The translations under genes and the position numbers were made by a program. A stretch of DNA of 64,000 nucleotides. It comes from Gammaproteobacteria bacterium (GTDB taxonomy: Bacteria; Gemmatimonadota; Gemmatimonadetes; Longimicrobiales; Gaopeijiaceae). Of this stretch, positions 7,240 through 15,826 are shown piece by piece; position 1 is the stretch's first letter; every line of letters starts with the position of its first letter. Location of the stretch: contig JAPPJO010000135.1 in assembly GCA_028820325.1 (NCBI GenBank), positions 35,112 to 99,111 on the forward strand, written 5' to 3'. Below the pieces are notes generated by a model. It made no database searches. It saw nothing but the letters and a program-made list of their open reading frames with translations, and was not told the origin of the DNA.

Positions 7240-8763
7240 CTACAGGAACAACTTCATCCGCTGCTCTAAGACGGTCCGGGTGAGGATGCCCGTCGCCACG
7301 AACATCTCAAGGTCGAACACCTCCTGCGCGCTGCGCCTGGGCCATTCTTCGGCGAGCCACACAAGCGTATCCGCGTCGATCAGCGCCACGTCCGTACCCG
7401 CGCACACGGCTTTGAGCCGCCATGTGTTCGTGAGGGCGGTGTCGTCGGCCTCGGGGATGATGATGAGGAAGCATGCCACCGGGCTCACAGAGTCGCGGAC
7501 ATAGCGCTTGAACTGATTCAGGTGCGCCGGAGGAAAGGTGTACGCGGATTCCGAGCTTTTGTTGTCCCACATGACCACGTCGCCGGTCTTCTTGCGCCTC
7601 CCGCCCATTAGCGCGCAGCCGTCCGGGTGATCGCTGCCGCTCATGTCCATCAACTCGATGCGCAATTTTTTCTCGAACAGGTATGTCGTCCCGTCCTCGA
7701 ACGCCTGCTCGATGTCCTTGTCCTTGCTGATGATTCCGTTTGCAAGCAGGTTCTCGCGGTCTCTACGAGCGAGTTCGGGAAGGTAGCTGAAGTACCGTTC
7801 ACCCGCCTCCGCCTCGGGCGAGATCGCCTTCACTCTAAGGTTGTAGAAATGGCGCACGATCCGGTCGATGCGCTCTGCTTTGGTCCCGGAGACCTTCACG
7901 CCGGGAAGTGCAGAGCAGAGCTTGTGCAGGTCTTCTGACTTCAAACACGAGAGCGCAAAACTGGGCTTCACGGACGCGGACATGATGCGGTCCTTGAGTT
8001 CATTCTTGTTGTTTGCTGTTTGGGGCAGACCCTTCGCTGCCAGCACCGCGCCAAGCTGCGGAACGGTGAGCGCGTCGAGCAGTTTCCCCCACGCGTGTGA
8101 ACCCAACTCCAGGTCGAGCGTTTTCATCACGGTGTGCCTGATCTCGTTAGGGATCACGTACACCGGCTCAGGCTCCATCTTGTTGCAATAGAAGACCACA
8201 CCATCGCGTTGAAGGCGTACGAGCGCCTCCCTGCACTCGCTCGGCGTGTGCAACGCGTTTCCGTGGCGCGGAAAATGGTTTAGCTGGGCGAGGACTACGC
8301 GAAACGTCAGTTCGGACAACCCGAGGATGTCACGCAGCGTGCGGAGCAGTTTGAGTTCGCGGTGGGTGATGATCTCGTCATCGAGCGCCACGGCTAGCAA
8401 ATCACGGAGGATCGCGATGTTATGGGCGTCCTCATACCTCAAGCTGTCCTCTTCCGCCGCTTTGTCGAGCACGTCCTGTTCCAAGTGCCCGAGGCTGTCT
8501 ACTACGTCCTGCTCGGTCGCTGTCCAGTTCGGGCGGTTCACGAACGCCTCCAGCGTGCACGTCAGACGAATCTGATCTGCAAACCTTCCGTCGAACTGTA
8601 GCACCGACGCGATGCGCGCCGGGTCCGTGAGTTCTTCCGCGTTCCGCAAGATGATGTCGCGAAGTTGCTCCTCGTCCGACTTCGGGAAATCCTTCGTGAA
8701 GCTGTCCACCGTCCGTTGCAGGTACAACTTCGACATGTGCTGGATTACGTCGTCGATGGTCAC
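7240..8763 (-). CDS. stand-alone nuclease with SAP and PD-(D/E)XK domains
   Basis: 507 residues, GTG start at 8763. Residues 60-150 include an acidic helical region like TerB (HRELKLLRTLRDILGLS). A SAP-like DNA-binding segment lies in the middle (LTVPQLGAVLAAKGLP, NNKNELKDRIM). The C-terminal third has a PD-(D/E)XK core: LRIELMDMSG, then PDGCALMGG, TGDVVMWDNKSSE (catalytic D and DxK) and HLNQFKRYV. This resembles single-gene restriction-like endonucleases of genomic islands. No methylase is adjacent, so it may recognise modified DNA, need ATP-free scanning, or act with an unlinked partner; those are inferences. Followed by the HNH lipoprotein gene on the same strand. Confidence 0.7.
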   Translation of the reverse strand: MTIDDVIQHMSKLYLQRTVDSFTKDFPKSDEEQLRDIILRNAEELTDPARIASVLQFDGRFADQIRLTCTLEAFVNRPNWTATEQDVVDSLGHLEQDVLDKAAEEDSLRYEDAHNIAILRDLLAVALDDEIITHRELKLLRTLRDILGLSELTFRVVLAQLNHFPRHGNALHTPSECREALVRLQRDGVVFYCNKMEPEPVYVIPNEIRHTVMKTLDLELGSHAWGKLLDALTVPQLGAVLAAKGLPQTANNKNELKDRIMSASVKPSFALSCLKSEDLHKLCSALPGVKVSGTKAERIDRIVRHFYNLRVKAISPEAEAGERYFSYLPELARRDRENLLANGIISKDKDIEQAFEDGTTYLFEKKLRIELMDMSGSDHPDGCALMGGRRKKTGDVVMWDNKSSESAYTFPPAHLNQFKRYVRDSVSPVACFLIIIPEADDTALTNTWRLKAVCAGTDVALIDADTLVWLAEEWPRRSAQEVFDLEMFVATGILTRTVLEQRMKLFL

Positions 8764-9168
8764 GGTCTCGCGGGCTCCTGTCGCTGGGCTTGGCTGAGTT
8801 CGTTAGACAACGAAGCGCCCACGGGCGATGCCCTGAGCGCTTCCACAACACAACATACGCGCCCGTACCTGACACAAGCAAGGGGAGGATCGCGCGCTCT
8901 AGCTACAATACTGTAGTCAATATAGAAGGATTGACAAGCGGCGTTGAGCAATAGAGCTTTGGAAGCTCGCGAGTAACCACAGAAACGGGGCACCGAGTCC
9001 AGATGCTTGACCGCGCTTGACTCGATGCCCCGCCAACCCGAAAAAGGAAGCTGTCGACCGACCGGGGCTGGTCACCCCTCAACGATTCTGACGCGCCTCT
9101 TTTTCCGCGTGCTGTAGCATAGCGGGTTCGGGAGGCGTGTGCAACCCTCCGGCTAGGAGAACCTCTAA
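8764..9168. other. 405-bp intergenic region between divergent genes
   Basis: Holds the promoters for the minus nuclease (start 8763) and the plus winged-helix protein (start 9169). A short palindrome, CTACA-N4-TGTAG, lies at 8903-8916 and TTGACA at 8931-8936. A ribosome site, TAGGAGAA, precedes GTG 9169. No gene is evident in either strand; no CRISPR or tRNA is seen. Confidence 0.4.
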
Positions 9169-9639
9169 GTGAAGACCAAAGAACGTGTTGCAACCATTCC
9201 CATCGCCGAAGTCGAGGCCGAGATCGAGCAACTTGTCGCCAAGGCGGCAACGCTCAGAGAACAACTTCAAGCGACCGAACGCACGGCGAGAGAGAGGGAA
9301 ACGCTCCTTCGCTTAATTGCCGAGCGGGGTTGGGATTCGACGGTCAATGATCTGAAAGGCGTGTCTTCGCCCGTGGCCATCGAACGCGCGCTCTCGGATG
9401 GGAGTGCGCTCACCGTACTCGAACTCCTTGGTCGCATGGAGAGACGCGGATGGACGACCAAGGCGCGAGACAAAGGGATGTGCCTTCGTTCGCTACTTCA
9501 AAGAGCCGAGGAGTTGGGCATCGTGCGTCCCGCCCCATCAGGACCGGACGGCATGAGGCGCTGGGAGGCAATTCCGCCAACAGAGAAACCCGCGCCGACC
9601 GAAGCCGATACGGGCTCTCAGGTGACCGCCGTGGCGTGA
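9169..9639 (+). CDS. coiled-coil plus winged-helix DNA-binding protein
   Basis: 156 residues, GTG start with TAGGAGAA upstream. Residues 13-50 are a heptad coiled coil (IAEVEAEIEQLVAKAATLRE). Residues 75-125 look like a winged helix: DGSALTVLELLGRMERRGW, then CLRSLLQRAEELGIVRP and a final RRWEA strand. The combination suggests a dimeric transcription factor or DNA-bridging protein. It lies immediately before the transposase gene but reads as host or island cargo, not part of an IS. No effector domain seen. Confidence 0.6.
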   Translation: MKTKERVATIPIAEVEAEIEQLVAKAATLREQLQATERTARERETLLRLIAERGWDSTVNDLKGVSSPVAIERALSDGSALTVLELLGRMERRGWTTKARDKGMCLRSLLQRAEELGIVRPAPSGPDGMRRWEAIPPTEKPAPTEADTGSQVTAVA

Positions 9640-9731
9640 CTCGCACGAAACCTTCAACCCCTTGCAGGAAAACAAGTTATGCAGTATTTTCAGGTTAAGC
9701 ATGAAGCAGTAGCAAGTGCGGGAGTTGACAG

Positions 9732-10697
9732 ATGAAGGGCGGCAGCGAGGATCAGATCAGCCTTCTCGAACTGATGGAGCGCTATCCCGACGAAGCGGCA
9801 GCGCGGAAGTTCTTCGAGGATTCAATTTGGCCAAGCGGCAAGCGTTGTTGCTCGCGCTGCGGGAGCCTCCGCACCTTCCGGGTCAGCCATCCCACCATGC
9901 CCTATAAGTGTACCGATTGTCGGCGCTACTTCTCCATCAGAACGGGCACGGTCCTCGAATCGAGCAACCTACCGCTTCGCAAGTGGTTGGTCGCGATTCA
10001 CCTCGAACTTGACCACCCAAAAGGCCTGTCATCGCCGCAGGTTGCGAAGTCGATAGGTATCACACAATCGACCTCTTGGCACCTGGGTCACCGCATCCGG
10101 GAAGCTCTCGCCCAGGAAGGCAAGGGCGAGCGCTTCGACGGCCCGGTCGAGGTAGATGAAACATTCGTCGGCGGCAAGAAAAAGAACATGTCGAAGGAAA
10201 GGCGTGAGAAGTATCGCGGTCGGGGAACGATTGGAAAAACACCAATCGCGGGAATGCTTGATCGCGCGACAGGCAGGGTGTCGGCAGAGGTTGTGCCGGA
10301 CACGACCAAGGACACGTTACAGCGTTTCGTACTTGAGCGCATCAAGCCGGGCGTGACAGTTGTTTTCACGGATGAACTGAAGGCCTATATCGGACTACCG
10401 AACCACAAGTCCGTGAATCACAGCGCGTTTGAGTTCGTGAGAGGTGACGTTCACACGAACTCGTTAGAGAGTTTTTGGGCCGGCATCAAGCGCAGTTTCA
10501 AGGGCGTTTATCACAAGTGGAGCCGACGGCACTTGCAGCGTTACATCGACGAACATGTCGGTCGCTTCAATCTTCGCGGTCTCGGCACGATCGCCAAGAT
10601 GGAGCGGCTCGCGTCGTTGATGGTCGGGACGCGGCTCAAGTACGACGATCTCGTGGGCAAGAGCCCACAAGCTGCTCGCGCACCGGGGGCAGGCTAG
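9732..10697 (+). mobile_element. IS1595-family (ISXO2-like) transposase
   Basis: 321 residues. N-terminal zinc ribbon (CSRCG and CTDC) precedes a DDE-type core typical of the IS1595 group: VDETFVGGKKKN (first Asp), VVFTDELKAY (second Asp) and HTNSLESFWAGIKRSFKGVY (third acidic residue and Lys). The order and length match intact family members, so it is probably functional. I could not define the terminal inverted repeats or an 8-bp target duplication by eye, so only the gene is marked. A related but wrecked copy lies at 15827-16185 on the minus strand. Confidence 0.9.
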
Positions 10698-10714
10698 TTT
10701 TCGCCTTCACGGTC

Positions 10715-10752
10715 AGAAGCCCTCTTCCGCACGCGGACGGGAGAGGGCTTCT
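10715..10752 (+). terminator. strong hairpin after the transposase
   Basis: AGAAGCCCTCT (10715-10725) pairs perfectly over 11 bp with AGAGGGCTTCT (10742-10752), leaving a 16-base GC-rich loop. It starts 17 bases after the transposase stop. The U tract is weak (CTTGG), but the stem is long and well placed. Confidence 0.6.
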
Positions 10753-10772
10753 TGGTGACCGCCTAAGGTCAT

Positions 10773-10788
10773 CCTATAAAGTTATAGG
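10773..10788. repeat. palindrome CCTATAAAGTTATAGG, copy 1
   Basis: A 16-bp inverted repeat, CCTATAA-AG-TTATAGG, followed by CT. The same 18 bases recur at 16221-16238. Both copies are intergenic and each lies beside IS1595-type material. It could be an IS end, a protein-binding site or a small dispersed repeat. Confidence 0.5.
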
Positions 10789-10789
10789 C

Positions 10790-10936
10790 TCAAGACTTGG
10801 ACTCGTCCTCAGCCAGCTTCTTCTGCGCAGCGCGCACCTTCGGATTGCGGTTGCGGAGTAGCGCCCTTGCTGCCGACTTCAACTTCGTGTCGTCGTGGCG
10901 CGGACCTGTGGTTGGAGGGTCGTGGCGTTTGCTCAT
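10790..10936 (-). CDS. 48-residue basic hypothetical protein
   Basis: ATG 10936 with AGGGG about 11 bases upstream on the minus strand. The product begins MSKRHDPPTTGPRHDDTKLK and continues with Arg/Lys-rich helices (SAARALLRNRNPKVRAAQKK). Such short basic proteins are common in islands. Its start forms an ATGA with the end of a doubtful reading frame at 10933-11253. The palindrome at 10773 lies just past its stop. Confidence 0.4.
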   Translation of the reverse strand: MSKRHDPPTTGPRHDDTKLKSAARALLRNRNPKVRAAQKKLAEDESKS

Positions 10937-11253
10937 GTGGTGGAAGCCCCTGTTGTAATGAAACCCTTCAACAAATATAGCCTCTGCTGCTGGCAGTGTA
11001 AAGCAGGATGCCTCCCCCCAGCTTCCAGGTAGCCGACAATCCCCCGGATGGCGTGTGATCTCTTCGTGCGCTTGTACAAGTTACGCGCCCGTGCTACGTT
11101 CGATGTGGCAACGAGCATGCAGGAGACCTGAGTCGGGTCACCTGCTGAATACAAGAGCCTTACGGACCAAGCGAGCGTCTGATCAACGCAAGCTGGGCGA
11201 ATAGGCAGGAGCTTTCCCGCTTCTCCTGCGTGTTGGTTGCCAAGGCCCGGCAC
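10933..11253 (-). CDS. doubtful hypothetical protein
   Basis: 106-residue frame whose stop overlaps the start of the small basic gene as ATGA, the arrangement used by many genes in this region. The sequence includes NVARARNLYKRTKRSHAIRG but has no recognisable family or clear ribosome site. If it is not a gene, bases 10937-11275 are simply an untranslated spacer with the promoter of the lipoprotein gene. Confidence 0.25.
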   Translation of the reverse strand: MPGLGNQHAGEAGKLLPIRPACVDQTLAWSVRLLYSAGDPTQVSCMLVATSNVARARNLYKRTKRSHAIRGIVGYLEAGGRHPALHCQQQRLYLLKGFITTGASTT

Positions 11254-11275
11254 CCATGTGCACAGGAGAAGCGGG

Positions 11276-12142
11276 ATGAGGACGTTACGCTATGCGGCGT
11301 GCGCAGCATTTTTCATGCTTGCGTGCGAGGAAGAGATCCTCCCGGCACCGGATCTTTACGCGCCGCCGTTGCAGGTGATGGCACCTGAGCCGGTGCGGGA
11401 TGTGCGGATCGGTGACACGGTCGAGATCGCGACTCCGCACGTAGAGGGTGGTACGCCGCGGTACACGTGGACGTACAGCACGGACGTGGACTCGTACTAC
11501 CTGCACATCGTGGACACGGACCCGCTCAGGGTGTACGCGAGCGACGGCGGTTGGCCGAGGATCACCGCAGCCGTGAACGATGCGAACGGGAAAGCCGACA
11601 CGGTGGAGATCGAGGAACGGTTGATCCCGCAGTCGCCGGTTGAGGGGCGCTGGCATATGCTGCACACTATCGACGCGGACACGGTCGAGCTATGGCTAGA
11701 CCTGATGCCGGGCCATCCGTGGTGCTCGCAAGCGCCTATGTGGAGCCGCTGTGTATCGGACAACTGCTCGACGATGAGCGACGGCTATCCGGACATCTTC
11801 CCGTGTCCGCAGCGCAGTTTCAACATCGGCGGACAAGTGAAGTGGCGCGTAGGCGACAACGAGGCGTTGTGGCCGGATCCGTTCAAGTGGCTGCCGTGGC
11901 CGCGCAACAACTTCGTGACGTGGCTACGTGAGCCGAACATCGTGTTGAACGTCGGCGTGCCTCAAGAACTCGGCATCTGCGCGCGCGGGACGTATGCGAC
12001 GTTCGAGGGCAGCGTGAGCGAAGACCGCCAGACGATGACCGTCAACGCTTCCTACAACTGCGACTACGTCCACATAGGCGTACCCGCACCTTGGAACCCA
12101 TCAGGGACCTTCACTCTCCATCGCCAAGAGATCCCAAGATGA
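11276..12142 (+). CDS. lipoprotein with Ig-like N-terminal domain
   Basis: 288 residues from ATG 11276, which has AGGAGAAG 5 to 8 bases upstream. The signal is MRTLRYAACAAFFMLAC with lipobox MLAC (Cys17). After a Pro-rich spacer, residues 30-130 look like an immunoglobulin-type beta sandwich (VRDVRIGDTVEIATPHVEGG, then PRYTWTYSTD and VNDANGKADTVEIEE). The second half (VEGRWHMLHTIDADTVELWL, six cysteines) resembles a lipocalin or eight-strand barrel ending in GTFTLHRQ. Surface-anchored protein of unknown ligand. A second island lipoprotein (6188-7153) has the same general look. Confidence 0.65.
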   Translation: MRTLRYAACAAFFMLACEEEILPAPDLYAPPLQVMAPEPVRDVRIGDTVEIATPHVEGGTPRYTWTYSTDVDSYYLHIVDTDPLRVYASDGGWPRITAAVNDANGKADTVEIEERLIPQSPVEGRWHMLHTIDADTVELWLDLMPGHPWCSQAPMWSRCVSDNCSTMSDGYPDIFPCPQRSFNIGGQVKWRVGDNEALWPDPFKWLPWPRNNFVTWLREPNIVLNVGVPQELGICARGTYATFEGSVSEDRQTMTVNASYNCDYVHIGVPAPWNPSGTFTLHRQEIPR

Positions 12143-12182
12143 CACGCGTTACCTGCTTGGCTACCCGATAACCCCCTAAGCA

Positions 12183-12215
12183 CCGCGAAATCGCGACTGA
12201 GCAGCGATTTCGCGG
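12183..12215 (+). terminator. rho-independent terminator
   Basis: CCGCGAAATCGC (12183-12194) pairs perfectly over 12 bp with GCGATTTCGCGG (12204-12215), loop of 9, followed by CTTTCT. It lies 40 bases after the lipoprotein stop. It ends 6 bases before the GTG of the next gene. Confidence 0.6.
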
Positions 12216-12221
12216 CTTTCT

Positions 12222-12917
12222 GTGGCTGACACGGACGCCCCCAGCAAGGAGCACCGGACCCATGACGAGCGAGCCCGGTCCACGGTCATGAACGGCAAGG
12301 ATGGCCGTCACATGATGGCACTCTGTCCGCGCTGTAACGCGCGACACCCGCCCGTCGTCGTGGAACCAGGGCAGTTACGCCCGCTGCGCGGCACGGAGTT
12401 AGACGCGACCGAGACGCGGGAGCTAAAGCAGCACATCGCCGAGATGCTGCGCCATCGTATGCCCTATGCCTTCCTGGGCCTCGAAGAGTTCAGAGAGATC
12501 ACGCGCTGGAAACTCGGACGCCAGTTGAAGCGCGTGCCACAACTTGAGCAACTGACCGAGGAGCTAGTTAGAGGCGTCACGGAGGCAGCGTTCAATCTGC
12601 ATGCCGCCCACAAACCGTCAGACGCCGTTGCTGCGAGCGTATGCGTCGGTGTGCTTACGAGCCTACCGGGTGTCGGCGTACCCGTGGCATCTGCGGTGCT
12701 CGCGCTGACGTTCCCGCAAGCCTACTGCGTCGTAGACTTCCGTGGCTGGCGTGCGCTCTTCGGCGAGGACCGGCGAGCGTTCACGACCAACCATTACCTC
12801 GCGTATCGTACGGCTGTGGACTGCATAGCGCACATGCTGGATTGGTCCGTTCAGGAGACCGACCACGCCCTGTGGGAGCTTGACCGGAGGCAGGGGACCC
12901 GTGATAAGACTATCTAG
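12222..12917 (+). CDS. helix-hairpin-helix protein, DNA-glycosylase-like fold
   Basis: 231 residues from GTG 12222; ATG 12288 (just before MALCPRCNARHP) is an alternative, and it is the safer start because the terminator hairpin abuts the GTG. The core is a helix-hairpin-helix, LTSLPGVGVPVASAVLALTF, followed by CVVDFRGWRALFG, the layout of HhH-GPD base-excision glycosylases. The usual glycosylase catalytic Asp could be the D of VVDFR; the Lys of bifunctional enzymes is not evident. An N-terminal CPRC may bind metal. It converges on the OLD nuclease gene with a 4-base overlap of the ends, which hints at shared island function but not a shared transcript. Confidence 0.65.
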   Translation: MADTDAPSKEHRTHDERARSTVMNGKDGRHMMALCPRCNARHPPVVVEPGQLRPLRGTELDATETRELKQHIAEMLRHRMPYAFLGLEEFREITRWKLGRQLKRVPQLEQLTEELVRGVTEAAFNLHAAHKPSDAVAASVCVGVLTSLPGVGVPVASAVLALTFPQAYCVVDFRGWRALFGEDRRAFTTNHYLAYRTAVDCIAHMLDWSVQETDHALWELDRRQGTRDKTI

Positions 12918-14692
12918 GCCTTTGTCAGTCTAGCGTTCATCGCCGTGAACAAACGGCTGGCACGGTCAAGCACAACGTCGTCTGCTCCCCCATTTTCGGC
13001 CCAAGACGAGACTAGATGTCGCGCGACCGTCGCTTTCCATGCGTCCGGCAAGGTGATACCTGCCCGAGCAGCAGCATCCTTGATCCTGCTCGGCAAACTA
13101 CTTAGCTGGCCATCATGCCCGTCTAGCTGGATTTCTGCACCAGTTATGGCTCGAAGCGCTCGCAGCACCAACTCCTCACCGACCAGATCCTCTATCTCGA
13201 CTTCCTCCCCGGTCCGGCCCAACACCTCATCAAGCATGAGGACGCTTGACTCGTGGGTTGCATACAACTCTTTTAACAGTGCGTCTCTGCGCGCTCGCCC
13301 GGCGTCGTCGGCATCTAGGATCACCAAAGCGCGCGCGTCCTGCCCCAAGAAGAGCGATGCTATGTGCCCCACGTATTTCGTGCCACCGCACGGAGTGACG
13401 TACACGTCATCAGGAAGTGCTTCTCGACCTGACGCCGCACATTGCTGAGACAGCGCTTGCAAGTAGAAGAAATCGGTCAGTCCTTCCACCAACACGTTCT
13501 TCTGGTGTCGAAAGAGTCCCTTCATGATAGCGTAACCGGCGGCCGCTTGAAGCGGGAAAACCGTTTCTCTGTCCGTCGGCCAGGTGTCAGCGCTGACTTG
13601 TGATTGCCCGTGCTCGTCATCTACGACCGCGCGCACTCGATGCAGATTGTCGCCGTCGATCATGAAGGGAGAGTGCGTTGTGTACAAAATCTGGTTTGTT
13701 TCAACGAGTTTGTCGAAAAACAAGAGCAATTCTTGCTGCGCAGTGGGATGCAAGTGTAGACCCGGTTCATCGAGCAAGAGGACCGCATCCTTGTGGCCGT
13801 GATCGGATTCAACTAAGAATACAAGGTAGAACGAGAAGAACCATTGGAAGCCCTTGCTGCGCTGCTCTAGTTCTATCGGGGCACCCGCCTTGGAATCCGA
13901 AGTCCAGATGCGGAAATATGAGCCATCGGCTTGGTATCTTATTCGGTGTTCACGCTGCTCCTTATACCATTCTGAGAACCGCGTGCTTATGTCTCTTGAT
14001 GCGGAACTGAGAAGAATCGCACGCCGTTCCTTCTGTTGCTGGTGCTCAGCCTGCCCGCCGGCCTCTGCGCCCAGTGTATGGAGTTCAGCAGGATCAAGGT
14101 GAACATGCTCGAACATGGCGTTGATCGTTCGCACACGGGGGTCATGGGGATTGTGCGCTAGTTCGGAGAGGAACGTTGGCAGCCAGATAGCGCTATCCAA
14201 AACGCCATAACTCTCAAAGTAGATGAAGACGGGAAGGTGTTTTTCAACCAAGTCGTCTACTTCCAGTTCACCAATTTCGTCAAGCGAGCCGATGTCAACT
14301 GTGAACTTGACCGGATAGGAAACGCTAAGCTGCCCGTCGTAATAACGAGTCACCTCGATGTTCTCTGGGGCGTCCATCTCTGTTTCTGCTAGAGCGAGCA
14401 ATTCATCTAATTCTGCACAGAATTGGGCAGAAGGAGCAAATCTTACCGAGCAAACTGGCCAGTCACGGCTGTCTGGAGACCTGACGTACTCCCGCGTGTA
14501 TCGGTGGCGTGGGAACTCGCGCTGTGCGTCGTACGGGTTTTCTGTTGCGGGGTTGAACTTGTGCAAAGCTTGTAGCAGAGAGCTTTTGCCTGATTCGTTC
14601 CGGCCTACAAGAGCTGTCACCTTGTGTAGCGGTATCCATCCGCTGTCGTCGATACTACGGAAGTTCTGAATGCGGAAGTGGGTTGCCCTCAT
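12914..14692 (-). CDS. OLD-family ATPase/TOPRIM nuclease
   Basis: 592 residues. N-terminal ABC-type ATPase: FRSIDDSGWIPL, Walker A GRNESGKS at residues 30-37, then signature-like KGFQWFFSFYL and Walker B VLLLDEPGLHLHP with the downstream TTHSPFMID His switch. The C-terminal 200 residues are a TOPRIM nuclease: NVLVEGLTDFFYL (Glu) and ALVILDADDAGR (DxD). This is the architecture of OLD proteins, including GajA of the Gabija defence system and phage P2 Old. No UvrD-like GajB helicase is next to it, so it is a solitary (class 1-like) OLD. Anti-phage function is an inference from family and island context. Confidence 0.9.
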   Translation of the reverse strand: MRATHFRIQNFRSIDDSGWIPLHKVTALVGRNESGKSSLLQALHKFNPATENPYDAQREFPRHRYTREYVRSPDSRDWPVCSVRFAPSAQFCAELDELLALAETEMDAPENIEVTRYYDGQLSVSYPVKFTVDIGSLDEIGELEVDDLVEKHLPVFIYFESYGVLDSAIWLPTFLSELAHNPHDPRVRTINAMFEHVHLDPAELHTLGAEAGGQAEHQQQKERRAILLSSASRDISTRFSEWYKEQREHRIRYQADGSYFRIWTSDSKAGAPIELEQRSKGFQWFFSFYLVFLVESDHGHKDAVLLLDEPGLHLHPTAQQELLLFFDKLVETNQILYTTHSPFMIDGDNLHRVRAVVDDEHGQSQVSADTWPTDRETVFPLQAAAGYAIMKGLFRHQKNVLVEGLTDFFYLQALSQQCAASGREALPDDVYVTPCGGTKYVGHIASLFLGQDARALVILDADDAGRARRDALLKELYATHESSVLMLDEVLGRTGEEVEIEDLVGEELVLRALRAITGAEIQLDGHDGQLSSLPSRIKDAAARAGITLPDAWKATVARHLVSSWAENGGADDVVLDRASRLFTAMNARLTKA

Positions 14693-14846
14693 CTTCTGGT
14701 CACTCCGTTGGAGTTAGTGGTAGCCACGAAACTTGTAGGGTAAGGCCGCCAAGTCGTTGGGGCCACATCTTTACATGCTTTGCTTCGCCGGGTAGTTTTT
14801 TGCAACGAGAGAGCATTGGGAGTGATTCTGTGAAGGGTATCTGCCC

Positions 14847-15272
14847 ATGAGCGATGATAACAAGATCGCTGGAGCATCTCACGACTTGGTGCATGAACAG
14901 GCATATCTCGTATCACGGGGCGTGAGACCGTTGGCGTTGATCGGGACGATTCCGGTTTCGAGTGAGTGGTGCGTCACGCGCACGAAGACCCAACTCATGG
15001 AGGTCAGGACATGTGGAGCAGCGGAACGCGAGCCCATTCCGGTTGTCATGATTCGTGGTGACCTGTCATGCGCCGACGTTGGTTTCGCCGCCCGCTCCTG
15101 GGTTGTGGACTTGCTGAAATGGCTGGACGGACACGCGCCCACGAAGCAGACCAACCGAGTTCTCGGCCTCCTCCTCGGCTACTCGCCCGATGCGATTGCG
15201 GCCCTGGAGGAGGCCGAGTCTGGCTTCCGATTCAGTACCCGGGATTCGTGGCCCGAACCAGCGTCCAAGTGA
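14847..15272 (+). CDS. hypothetical protein
   Basis: 141 residues from ATG 14847, divergent from the OLD gene with 154 bases between. Contains a strand-rich N-terminal half (LALIGTIPVSSEWCVTRTKT) and a helical end with TKQTNRVLGLLLGYSPDAIA. No family is recognised. Position suggests it might be a regulator or partner of the OLD nuclease, but nothing in the sequence proves this. Confidence 0.5.
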   Translation: MSDDNKIAGASHDLVHEQAYLVSRGVRPLALIGTIPVSSEWCVTRTKTQLMEVRTCGAAEREPIPVVMIRGDLSCADVGFAARSWVVDLLKWLDGHAPTKQTNRVLGLLLGYSPDAIAALEEAESGFRFSTRDSWPEPASK

Positions 15273-15498
15273 CCGCATGTCTTCCGCGCTGGCAAGGGGG
15301 AAACGTATCGCCTTTGCTCAACGCGATCTCCACCCTGTGGACACACGCGGATCGGTAGATGCCTGATTGGGAACACTTGTATCCGGTGCTTGATGCCATC
15401 TTTAGCCACCCTCCTCGTTGGTGCTGTTAGGTTAATCGCGGACGCGTCGCGCCCCTACGTTATCAGGGTTTGATGAGGCCTGTAAAGGACCAGTGTTG

Positions 15499-15553
15499 TC
15501 CAACGACGTATGAGCCTGAAGGGGGTGGGGTTTCCAACGAGGTGTGAGCCTCA
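15499..15553 (+). repeat. direct repeat, probable IS end
   Basis: Two 21-base copies start at 15499 and 15533 and share TCCAACGA-GT-TGAGCCT with three mismatches. TCGTTGGA, the inverse of their opening, occurs again just downstream at the start of the integrase fragment. Repeats of this type are typical of IS termini. Confidence 0.45.
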
Positions 15554-15588
15554 CGGCGGGGGCGCAGCGATCCAGGAGGCGCCTCTCG

Positions 15589-15735
15589 TTGGACAAGATC
15601 CGGACCGACGACCAGATGCGCGCCTTCGTGGAGGGCGCCGCGCTGGCCGAGATCCCCCCTCGACCAGGACGGGACCTACGCCCTCATCGCCAACGCCCGG
15701 GAGCGGGTCTCCTACCCCCGCCTGTGCAAGGCCGG
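15589..15735 (+). pseudogene. N-terminal fragment of an integrase-type transposase
   Basis: From TTG 15589 (GGAGG upstream) the text reads LDKIRTDDQMRAFVEG, and after a one-base shift inside a run of six C at about 15653 continues DGTYALIANARERVSYPRL and CKAGKGAV. This matches, from memory, the N-terminus of integrase-core transposases with the phrase 'KIRT..QMRAFLEG ... RLGKAEKGVV'. The catalytic core is absent. Confidence 0.5.
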
Positions 15736-15826
15736 CAAAGGCGCCGTCCCCAACATCACCCAGCACTTCCTCATGCTCCTCTTGGTGGCATGGCGCGTTT
15801 CGCGCATCTCTGACAACGCAGCCCCC

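Noticed and set aside
14689..14916. Minus-strand frames upstream of the OLD gene
   Set aside because: No protein-like features; they overlap the start of the divergent plus-strand gene and the promoter space.
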